Shown here: piece by piece, positions 1-5,159 of the stretch
Numbering within the stretch: the first letter of the stretch is position 1
Layout: each line of letters starts with the position of its first letter
Assembly (NCBI GenBank): GCA_028817255.1
Contig: JAPPQA010000089.1
Coordinates: 1-7,252, forward strand
Source of the DNA: Gammaproteobacteria bacterium
Lineage (GTDB): Bacteria > Pseudomonadota > Gammaproteobacteria > Porifericomitales > Porifericomitaceae
Direction of reading: 5' to 3'
DNA: 7,252 nucleotides
Notes under the pieces: generated by a model
What the model was told of the DNA's origin: nothing
Seen by the model: only the letters and a program-made list of their open reading frames with translations
The model's database searches: none
Program-made: the position numbers and the translations under genes

Positions 1-709
1 GCCGCCGGTACAGGTGCAGCAGGTTGTTCGCAGGGCCCGAGACGGCGTAGCCGAATGCGAACAGGGCCAGGACCAGCGGCGGGCGGATCGAGACCAGCAC
101 GAATACGGCGACGATGGCAAGCACGACCAGAAAGCGGACGCGCCCCAGGAAGTCTATGTTCTTGAAACTGTGGTAGCGGATGTTGCTGACCATGAGCAGG
201 GCGGCGGCGACGGCGACCGCCATGCTGACGGCGACGTTGGCGGCGCCGGTTAACGCGGCGCCGCTTTCGCACAGCCATACGTGGCCCGCCACCAGCACGG
301 CGGCGGCGGGGCTGGGCAGCCCCTGGAAGAAGCGCTTGTCGTGGCCCGCCGCCTGGGTGTTGTAGCGCGCCAGGCGCAATGCCGCCGCCGCGGCATAGAC
401 GAAGCTTACCGCCCAGCCCAGCTTGCCGACGCCGGACAGCGACCACTGGTAGAGCAGGATGGCCGGCGCCACTCCGAAGCTCACCATGTCCGAGCAGCTG
501 TCGTACTGGGAGCCGAAGGCGCTCTGGGTGTTGGTAAGCCGGGCCACCCTGCCGTCCAGCACGTCCAGCGCCAGGGCTACGAACACGGCGATCGCCGCTA
601 CCTGGTAATGGCCGCCGACCGCCGCCGTCATGGAGTAAAAGCCGGCGAACAGGGCGCCAGTGGTGAACAGGTTGGGGAGCAGGTAGATGCCGCGGCGGCG
701 GTCGCTCAT
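1..709 (-). CDS. pssA: CDP-diacylglycerol-serine O-phosphatidyltransferase (phosphatidylserine synthase), C-terminus cut by the window edge
   Basis: This integral membrane enzyme of the CDP-alcohol phosphotransferase family joins CDP-diacylglycerol and L-serine to give phosphatidylserine, the precursor of phosphatidylethanolamine. I translated it from the ATG at 709; 236 codons stay open to position 2, so the end is missing. Related type II enzymes are about 250-290 residues, so little is lost. The family signature D-G-x2-A-R-x8-G-x3-D-x3-D is exact: D52, G53, A56, R57, G66, D70, D74. Hydrophobic stretches follow at roughly residues 20-50, 98-115, 135-175 and 190-222, as expected for a multi-pass protein. 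A GGAGA Shine-Dalgarno sequence lies 7 nt before the ATG. The gene begins 40 nt after the psd-like stop and is the last gene of the ilv operon visible here. Family and reaction are secure. The substrate (serine rather than another alcohol) rests on overall similarity and on the psd-like neighbour. Confidence 0.93.
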   Translation of the reverse strand, partial: MSDRRRGIYLLPNLFTTGALFAGFYSMTAAVGGHYQVAAIAVFVALALDVLDGRVARLTNTQSAFGSQYDSCSDMVSFGVAPAILLYQWSLSGVGKLGWAVSFVYAAAAALRLARYNTQAAGHDKRFFQGLPSPAAAVLVAGHVWLCESGAALTGAANVAVSMAVAVAAALLMVSNIRYHSFKNIDFLGRVRFLVVLAIVAVFVLVSIRPPLVLALFAFGYAVSGPANNLLHLYRR

Positions 710-749
710 GGCGCGGTCTCCGGGTATCTTGCTCGCGGCGCCGCCGGCC

Positions 750-1415
750 CTAGGGCGGCTGCCGGATAGCGCTGACCTGCTGATTGTGCACCAGGTGCGC
801 GAGGATCGTGTTCCCGGAGCGCACGGATTGCCCGGGTTCCACCTCGATGCTGACGTTCACCGGGGTGAAGACCTCGAAGTCTCCGCCCAGCAGCAGGTAG
901 CCGATGCGGTGCCCCTGGCCGGTGCGCCCGCCTGTGCTCAGGTGGCTCCAGAAGCGGAAGTTCGTCAGCCGGCGGGGGATGTGCACGGCCAGCACGACGT
1001 CGTCTTGTTCGTCGGTGCGCACCCAGGCCGCGTAGTCGCGCCCGCCGCCGTTTTCCCGCGAGGGCGGCCGCTGCCATTGTTCCTGCACCTTGCCTTCCGT
1101 GGGGCTGCGAAAGGAGAAGATGCTCAGCGGCGACATGTGGATGCGGATTCGCCATGCCTCCCGCCGCAACCACGGGTCGTCGCACCGTTTCACCGAGATG
1201 ATCTTGCCCTGCGCCGGACAGATCAGGGCCAGCGGGTCCGCGGGCACGTTCGGGTACGGGTCGCGCAACAGGTACAAGGCCGCCGCCAGCAGCAGCAGCA
1301 GCGGCGCGGCGGCCGGCAGGCCGAACAGGTATTGCAAAAGCAGGGCGCCGGCCCCGAGCGCCAGCAGTATCGGCAGCCCTTCCCGGGCGATGCGAGGATG
1401 CGAACCGAAAGGCAT
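750..1415 (-). CDS. Phosphatidylserine decarboxylase-like protein lacking the autocatalytic Asp-His-Ser triad (predicted pseudoenzyme)
   Basis: A 221-residue protein of the short, membrane-anchored phosphatidylserine decarboxylase (Psd) family. Residues 13-50 form two hydrophobic segments, one with a Leu5 run encoded by CTG repeats, followed by RDP at 51-53 as in the family's FFRDP motif. RIHMSPLSIFSFRSP (91-105) corresponds to the usual R-I-x-I-F-M-S-P-L-N-V-H-V-N-R-A-P region, and RIGYLLLGGDFEVFTP (170-185) to the usual region around F-G-S-R. Active Psd cleaves itself before a serine, which becomes the pyruvoyl cofactor, helped by an Asp and a His. Here the Asp of PADG is Gln69, the His of NVHVNR is Phe100 and the Ser of FGS/LGS is Gly178. 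The frame has no stop or shift. The ATG at 1415 has GGGGAG 3 nt upstream and lies 11 nt after the ilvC stop, so translation is probably coupled. Family membership is likely; decarboxylase activity is not expected. A structural or regulatory role beside PssA is possible but unproven. Confidence 0.85.
   Translation of the reverse strand: MPFGSHPRIAREGLPILLALGAGALLLQYLFGLPAAAPLLLLLAAALYLLRDPYPNVPADPLALICPAQGKIISVKRCDDPWLRREAWRIRIHMSPLSIFSFRSPTEGKVQEQWQRPPSRENGGGRDYAAWVRTDEQDDVVLAVHIPRRLTNFRFWSHLSTGGRTGQGHRIGYLLLGGDFEVFTPVNVSIEVEPGQSVRSGNTILAHLVHNQQVSAIRQPP
1287..1301. repeat. (CAG)5 trinucleotide run inside the psd-like gene
   Basis: Five perfect CAG units on the plus strand read as five CTG codons on the coding strand. 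They encode Leu39-Leu43 in the second hydrophobic segment of the psd-like protein. A gain or loss of units would keep the reading frame and only change the length of the membrane segment. Confidence 0.8.
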
Positions 1416-1426
1416 TTGCTCCCCGC

Positions 1427-2443
1427 CTAGTCGCCCTTGGGGGAGACTAGCCTTTGTTCGTGGATCCAGGGCATCATTTCTCGCAATCGCCGGCCGGTGT
1501 CCTCCAGCAGGTGTGCGCCCGATTTGCGGCGCATGGCTTTCATCACCGGCGTCCCGCTCTGATTCTCCAGGATGTACTCGCGGGCGAATCTGCCGTCGCG
1601 CACTTCCTCCAGAATGCGCTTCATGGCGCGGCGCGAGTCTTCCCCGATTACCCGCGGGCCGCGGGTGAAGTCGCCGTACTCGGCCGTGTTGGATATGGAG
1701 TAGCGCATGTTGGCGAGCCCGCCCTCGTAGATCAGGTCTATGATCAGCTTCAGTTCGTGCAGGCACTCGAAGTACGCCATTTCGGGCGCGTACCCGGCCT
1801 CGACCAGGGTCTCGAAACCGGCCTGGATCAGGGCGGTCAGGCCGCCGCACAGCACCGCCTGCTCGCCGAACAGATCGGTCTCCGTCTCCTCCCGAAAGCT
1901 GGTCTCGATGATGCCGGCCCGGCCCGCGCCGATGGCGGCGGCGTAGGCCAGCGCCAGGGCGTTCGCTTTGCCGGAGCGGTCCTGGTGCACGGCGATCAGC
2001 GACGGCACCCCCTTGCCCTCGCGGTAGGTGGAGCGCACCAGGTGGCCGGGGCCCTTGGGCGCGATCATGATCACGTCCAGGTCTTGCCGCGGTTCGATCT
2101 GGCCGTAATGGATGTTGAAACCGTGCGCGAAACCGATGGCGGCGCCCTGGCGCAGGTTCGGCAGGATGTCCCGCGCATAGGCGGCCGGTTGAGATTCGTC
2201 CGGGATCAGCAGCATGACCAGGTCGGCGTCGCGCACGGCCTCGGGCGTCGTCCGTACTTCCAGCCCCGCCTCCTGCGCCTGGGGGGCCGAGGCCGAGCCC
2301 TCGCGCAGGCCGACGACCACCTCCACCCCCGAGTCCTTCAGGTTGCGGGCGTGGGCATGGCCCTGCGAGCCGTAGCCGAGTACGGCCACCCGCCGTCCCT
2401 GCAACTGCTTGGGGTCCGCGTCTTTTGCGTAGTAAACCTTCAT
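1427..2443 (-). CDS. ilvC: Ketol-acid reductoisomerase, class I (NADP+)
   Basis: Catalyses the Mg2+-dependent alkyl shift and NADPH reduction of 2-acetolactate or 2-aceto-2-hydroxybutyrate, the second step of valine/leucine and isoleucine synthesis, in the cytosol. The 338-residue length is that of the short class I enzyme. The Rossmann motif GYGSQGHAHARNL is at residues 23-35, and GLREGSAS at 45-52 matches the loop that binds the NADPH 2'-phosphate. Catalytic and metal residues are all present: H107 (GFAHG), D190 and E194 (ETDLFGEQ), E226 and E230 (FECLHE) and S251 (YSIS). The ATG at 2443 is supported by a strong GGAGGAGGAG ribosome binding site 7 nt upstream and by a standard N-terminus (MKVYYAKDAD). 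It is the third gene of the operon, 221 nt after ilvH and 11 nt before the psd-like gene. The long spacer, strong ribosome binding site and nearby promoter-like boxes suggest that ilvC may also be expressed separately from ilvBH. Confidence 0.98.
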   Translation of the reverse strand: MKVYYAKDADPKQLQGRRVAVLGYGSQGHAHARNLKDSGVEVVVGLREGSASAPQAQEAGLEVRTTPEAVRDADLVMLLIPDESQPAAYARDILPNLRQGAAIGFAHGFNIHYGQIEPRQDLDVIMIAPKGPGHLVRSTYREGKGVPSLIAVHQDRSGKANALALAYAAAIGAGRAGIIETSFREETETDLFGEQAVLCGGLTALIQAGFETLVEAGYAPEMAYFECLHELKLIIDLIYEGGLANMRYSISNTAEYGDFTRGPRVIGEDSRRAMKRILEEVRDGRFAREYILENQSGTPVMKAMRRKSGAHLLEDTGRRLREMMPWIHEQRLVSPKGD

Positions 2444-2450
2444 TTCCTGT

Positions 2451-2460
2451 CTCCTCCTCC
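2451..2460 (-). promoter_or_regulatory. Strong ribosome binding site of ilvC
   Basis: On the coding strand this reads GGAGGAGGAG and lies 7 nt before the ilvC ATG. It is the best Shine-Dalgarno sequence in the window; ilvB and proS have none that I can see. It fixes the ilvC start. Confidence 0.8.
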
Positions 2461-2466
2461 CCTGCC

Positions 2467-2483
2467 GGGGGACTGCGTCCCCC
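2467..2483. promoter_or_regulatory. Perfect 7-bp hairpin just upstream of the ilvC ribosome binding site
   Basis: GGGGGAC, a 3-nt loop, then GTCCCCC. In the ilv transcript it ends 6 nt before the GGAGGAGGAG element and could control access of ribosomes or protect a processed 5' end. On the plus strand it is followed by TTAATCTTTT, so it also resembles a weak Rho-independent terminator for transcription antisense to ilvC. The structure is plain in the sequence; either role is inference. Confidence 0.5.
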
Positions 2484-2580
2484 TTAATCTTTTGATCGGA
2501 ATGGTGCTCGTAAAAGTTCCTGAAAAGGGCCCCGGAATGCTCCCGTAGAGCCCCCTCTCCTTACCTGCCCCGGGAACGGT

Positions 2581-2671
2581 CCCTGAAATGCCCCCTTGAA
2601 TGCCCCCCTGAATGCCCCTTGAATGCCCTTTATATGCCCTTTGTATGCTCTCTGAATGGGGCCTCTAAATG
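2581..2671. repeat. Degenerate tandem repeat, period 11-12 bp, in the ilvH-ilvC spacer
   Basis: On the plus strand the word ATGCCC, or a close variant, recurs with the G of ATG at 2590, 2602, 2614, 2625, 2636, 2647, 2658 and 2671, giving spacings of 12, 12, 11, 11, 11, 11 and 13. The typical unit is CTTGAATGCCC; in the direction of ilv transcription it reads GGGCATTCAAG, so the transcript carries a series of purine-rich AAGGGG-like blocks. The last unit overlaps the ilvH stop codon. The array fills the ilvC-distal third of the 221-nt spacer. The regular spacing near one helical turn suggests a multi-site protein binding region, but slipped-strand expansion of a neutral repeat would look the same. 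Confidence 0.8.
2629..2656 (-). promoter_or_regulatory. Candidate internal promoter for ilvC
   Basis: On the minus strand TTCAGA (2651-2656, 4/6 match to the -35 consensus) is followed after 16 nt by TATAAA (2629-2634, 5/6 match to -10). It lies inside the tandem repeat about 185 nt before the ilvC start. The spacer length and sequence fit sigma-70, but the repeat itself is AT-biased and could create this match by chance. Confidence 0.35.
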
Positions 2672-3150
2672 GCCTTTTTCCCGCGGGCGATGCCGGATAC
2701 TCCCGAGCGCACCATTTCCAGGACGTTTTTTTCCCCCAGGGCCACCAGGAAGGCGTCCAGCTTCTCGCCCGTGCCGGTGATCTCGACGATGTAGGTCGCC
2801 TCCGTCACATCCACGATTCGCCCCCGGAAGATCTCCACCAGGCTCCGTATCTCCCGGCGCTTTTCCCCCTGTGCCTGCGCCTTTATCAGCAGCAGTTCGC
2901 GCTCGATGTGGGGGCTCTCGTTCAGGTCCACGACCTTGACCACGTCGATCAGCTTGTTGATCTGCTTCATGATCTGCTCGACGACCTCGTCGGAGCCGAC
3001 GGTGACCAGAGTCATGCGGGAGAGGGAAGGGTCTTCCGTAGGGGCGACCGTCAACGACTCGATGTTGAAGGAACGCGCCGAGAACAGCCCGGCGACGCGC
3101 GATAACGCGCCAGCTTCGTTTTCCAGGAGCAGGGACAGGATGTGGCGCAT
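2665..3150 (-). CDS. ilvH: Acetolactate synthase small (regulatory) subunit
   Basis: Regulatory partner of the IlvB catalytic subunit; it raises catalytic activity and carries valine feedback inhibition. It is 161 residues, against about 163 for E. coli IlvH, and similar along its whole length. The N-terminal ACT domain spans about 1-76 (LLENEAGALSRVAGLFSARS, then FNIESLTVAPTEDPSLSRMT) and the C-terminal domain about 80-161 (IFRGRIVDVT, RSGVSGIARG). As I recall them from work on E. coli IlvH, the valine-site residues N11, G14, N29, T34, A36 and Q59 are all found at the same numbers here, so the enzyme is predicted to be valine-sensitive. The ATG at 3150 is 23 nt after the ilvB stop and matches the family N-terminus (MRHILSLLLENE). 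The same frame is open far upstream, but there it only shadows ilvB. Confidence 0.97.
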   Translation of the reverse strand: MRHILSLLLENEAGALSRVAGLFSARSFNIESLTVAPTEDPSLSRMTLVTVGSDEVVEQIMKQINKLIDVVKVVDLNESPHIERELLLIKAQAQGEKRREIRSLVEIFRGRIVDVTEATYIVEITGTGEKLDAFLVALGEKNVLEMVRSGVSGIARGKKAI

Positions 3151-3173
3151 ACCCCTGAAGCAACCCCGACCGC

Positions 3174-4919
3174 TCAGGCCAACTCGCGGTCCGGGGTGGC
3201 ATGGGCGGGGGACAGGTGCATCTCGTGGTGGCCTTTCCCCGCGGCAATCATAGGATAGACGTTTTCCGTTTGGTCGGTGATGAAATCCATCAGCACTACC
3301 TGCTCTTTCATGCTCAGCGCGCGCTGTAGGGCGCTCTTTACGTCGCCGGGGCGCTCGATCTTCATGCCGACGTGGCCGAAGCTTTCCGCCAGCCGCACGA
3401 AATTCGGCAGCGCCGACATGTAGGAGTGGGAATACCGCCCCGCGTAGAAAAACTCCTGCCACTGGCGCACCATGCCCATGTAGCGGTTGTTCAGGTTGAC
3501 GATCTTGATCGGCAGGTCGTACTGCAGACAAGTGGAAAGTTCCTGGATGCACATGACCAGGCTGGCCTCCCCGGTGATGCAGATCACCGGCTTTTTCGGG
3601 AACGCCAACTGCACCCCCATGGCGGCGGGCAGGCCGAAGCCCATGGTGCCCAGGCCGCCGGAATTGATCCAGCGCCGCGGCTGGTCGAATTTGTAAAACT
3701 GCGCCGCCCACATCTGGTGCTGGCCCACGTCCGAGGTGATGAAGGCATCGCCCCCGGTCAGTTCGTAGAGCGTCTCGATGACGTGCTGCGGTTTGATCGC
3801 CTTGCCGTTTTGTTCGTACTGCAGGCAGTCAATTGCCTGCCACTGTCGGATCTGCTGCCACCATTCCTGCAATCCCTCCTGCTCGGGCCGCTCGCCCTTT
3901 TCGTCCAGGACGCGGTTCATCTCCTCCAGCACGTGCCGCACGTCGCCGACGATCGGCACGTCCACCGGCACGTTCTTGGAGATCGAGGAGGGGTCTATGT
4001 CTATGTGCACGATGCGCGCGTCCGGGCAGAATTTGTCCAGGTCGCCGGTTACCCGGTCGTCGAAGCGGGCGCCGATGGCGATCAGCGTATCGCAGTAATG
4101 CATGGCCATATTGGCCTCGTAGGTGCCGTGCATGCCCAGCATGCCGACGAACTGGGGGTCCGTGCCCGGGTACGCGCCCAGGCCCATCAGGGTGTTGGTG
4201 ATCGGGTAGCCGAGGCGCCGCACCAGCCGCCGCAATTCTTCGGAGGCGCCGCTGAGGATCACGCCGCCGCCGGTGTAGAACATCGGCCGCCTGGCCTCCA
4301 GCAACAGCCGCACCGCTTTGCGGATCTGACCGCTGTGGCCCTTGGTCCGCGGCTTGTAGGAGCGCATCTCTATCTTGTCGGGATAGGCGAAGCCGCAGCT
4401 TTCGGCGGTGATGTCCTTGGGGATGTCCACCACCACCGGCCCCGGGCGGCCGCTGGCGGCGATATGAAATGCCTTTTTGATGGTGGCGGCCAGCTCGCGC
4501 ACGTCGCCGACCAGAAAATTGTGCTTGACGCAGGGGCGGGTGATGCCCACCGAGTCCACCTCCTGGAAGGCGTCGTTGCCGATCAGCGGCCTCGCCACCT
4601 GGCCGGTGAACACCACCATGGGGATGGAATCCATATAGGCCGTGGCGATGCCGGTCACGCTGTTGGTGACGCCGGGGCCGGAGGTTACCAGTACGACCCC
4701 GGGACGGCCGGTAGCCCGGGCGTAGCCGTCGGCGGCGTGGGCCGCTCCCTGCTCGTGGCGCACCAGGATGTGCTGCAATTCTTTTTGTTGGAACAGGGCG
4801 TCGTAGATATGCAGGACGGCGCCGCCCGGGTAGCCGAAGATATGCCGCACGCCTTCCGCGTGCAGTGCGCGCACGAAGATCTCCGCCCCGCGCAGTACTT
4901 CCGGTTTACGTTCGTTCAT
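3174..4919 (-). CDS. ilvB: Acetolactate (acetohydroxyacid) synthase large catalytic subunit
   Basis: ThDP-, FAD- and Mg2+-dependent enzyme that condenses two pyruvates, or pyruvate and 2-ketobutyrate, in the first common step of branched-chain amino acid synthesis. It has 581 residues, typical for the family. The N-terminal pyrimidine-binding domain includes FGYPGGAVLHIYDAL (28-42) and RHEQGAAHAADGYARATGRP with catalytic Glu56. The central FAD domain spans about 195-345. The C-terminal ThDP domain has GGLGTMGFGLPAA (421-433) and QWQEFFYAG (486-494, Trp487). The ThDP/Mg motif, usually G-D-G-S, reads GEAS at 450-453 before LNNRY, a conservative Asp-to-Glu exchange that I recall in some proteobacterial enzymes. 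I chose the ATG at 4919 because MNERKPEVLRGAEIFVRAL matches the family start; a TTG at 5012 in the same frame would add 31 unrelated residues. No clear Shine-Dalgarno sequence precedes it. It is the first gene of the operon. Confidence 0.97.
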   Translation of the reverse strand: MNERKPEVLRGAEIFVRALHAEGVRHIFGYPGGAVLHIYDALFQQKELQHILVRHEQGAAHAADGYARATGRPGVVLVTSGPGVTNSVTGIATAYMDSIPMVVFTGQVARPLIGNDAFQEVDSVGITRPCVKHNFLVGDVRELAATIKKAFHIAASGRPGPVVVDIPKDITAESCGFAYPDKIEMRSYKPRTKGHSGQIRKAVRLLLEARRPMFYTGGGVILSGASEELRRLVRRLGYPITNTLMGLGAYPGTDPQFVGMLGMHGTYEANMAMHYCDTLIAIGARFDDRVTGDLDKFCPDARIVHIDIDPSSISKNVPVDVPIVGDVRHVLEEMNRVLDEKGERPEQEGLQEWWQQIRQWQAIDCLQYEQNGKAIKPQHVIETLYELTGGDAFITSDVGQHQMWAAQFYKFDQPRRWINSGGLGTMGFGLPAAMGVQLAFPKKPVICITGEASLVMCIQELSTCLQYDLPIKIVNLNNRYMGMVRQWQEFFYAGRYSHSYMSALPNFVRLAESFGHVGMKIERPGDVKSALQRALSMKEQVVLMDFITDQTENVYPMIAAGKGHHEMHLSPAHATPDRELA

Positions 4920-4968
4920 GGCGGGAAAGGCGATCACGCACTGGCAGATGTTCGCTACTGGTCCGCAT
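4906..4968 (-). other. Possible 20-codon upstream reading frame overlapping the ilvB start
   Basis: An ATG at 4968 opens a 20-codon frame (MRTSSEHLPVRDRLSRHERT) that ends at a TAA 14 nt inside ilvB, in a different frame. If transcription starts near 4977, as the candidate promoter predicts, this ATG would lie about 9 nt from the 5' end. It is not rich in Ile, Val or Leu codons, so it is not a classical attenuation leader peptide. It may couple translation to ilvB, which has no visible Shine-Dalgarno sequence. It may also be chance. Confidence 0.2.
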
Positions 4969-4983
4969 CGGCAAAGTGCCGCC

Positions 4984-5012
4984 ACGGTAACGGTTTCCGA
5001 CAAGCGGGTCAA
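4984..5012 (-). promoter_or_regulatory. Candidate promoter of the ilvB-ilvH-ilvC-psd-pssA operon
   Basis: On the minus strand TTGACC (5007-5012, 5/6 match to -35) is followed by exactly 17 nt and TACCGT (4984-4989), which keeps the three most important -10 positions (T, A and final T) but is only 3/6 overall. The predicted start near 4977 gives a leader of about 58 nt before ilvB. No better minus-strand pair is visible between 4920 and 5159. Confidence 0.45.
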
Positions 5013-5073
5013 GGGAAAAAGCCTTTCCCGGCGGCGCCTGGGCCGGGCGGGCGCCGCGCCGCCGCCGGCGGCG
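5013..5073. repeat. Two inverted repeats between the ilv and proS promoters
   Basis: GGGAAA (5013-5018) and TTTCCC (5024-5029) form a 6-bp hairpin with a 5-nt loop, directly next to the candidate ilv -35 box. A perfect 14-bp GC palindrome, CGCCGCCGGCGGCG, lies at 5060-5073. Either could be an operator or only reflect the very GC-rich sequence. Neither is followed by a T-run, so neither is a standard terminator. Confidence 0.4.
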
Positions 5074-5087
5074 CGTATTTATGCGCG

Positions 5088-5114
5088 TTGCGCGCCGTAT
5101 ATAACGTATATAAT
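5088..5114 (+). promoter_or_regulatory. Candidate promoter of proS
   Basis: A perfect TATAAT sits at 5109-5114, with TTGCGC at 5088-5093 as a poor -35 box and a short 15-nt spacer. GTATATAA occurs twice in tandem, 9 nt apart (5097-5104 and 5106-5113), so a second -10-like sequence, TATAAC, is at 5100-5105. Transcription from the TATAAT would start near 5121, giving a leader of about 39 nt before the proS ATG. It is the most AT-rich island in the intergenic region. Confidence 0.6.
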
Positions 5115-5159
5115 CCGCGGCCATGTTCGCTCGTTCTTCTTCCCTGCGCTAAGCCCGCG

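Noticed and set aside
1416..1850. Longer upstream start for the psd-like protein
   Set aside because: The upstream frame lies inside ilvC and has no Psd similarity. The ATG at 1415 has a ribosome binding site and the usual short N-terminus before the membrane segments.
1454..2548. 364-codon plus-strand open frame antisense to ilvC
   Set aside because: Shadow of ilvC, with no domain or ribosome binding site support.
2581..2671. CRISPR-like array
   Set aside because: The unit is only 11-12 bp, degenerate and without spacers, and there are no cas genes.
4920..5012. N-terminal extension of ilvB from a TTG codon
   Set aside because: The extra 31 residues do not resemble IlvB, and the TTG is part of the likely -35 box TTGACC.
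4906..5124. 72-codon minus-strand frame beginning MAADYIRYIRR as an ilv leader peptide with rare ATA codons
   Set aside because: The Ile codons come from the TATA-rich proS promoter read backwards. The frame then runs through Arg-rich GC repeats, and no terminator/antiterminator pair follows it.
3372..5159. Very long plus-strand open frame antisense to ilvB that continues in frame into proS
   Set aside because: It is His/Val/Gly/Ala-rich shadow coding of a high-GC gene. The proS family N-terminus begins cleanly at 5160, and ilvB on the other strand is certain.
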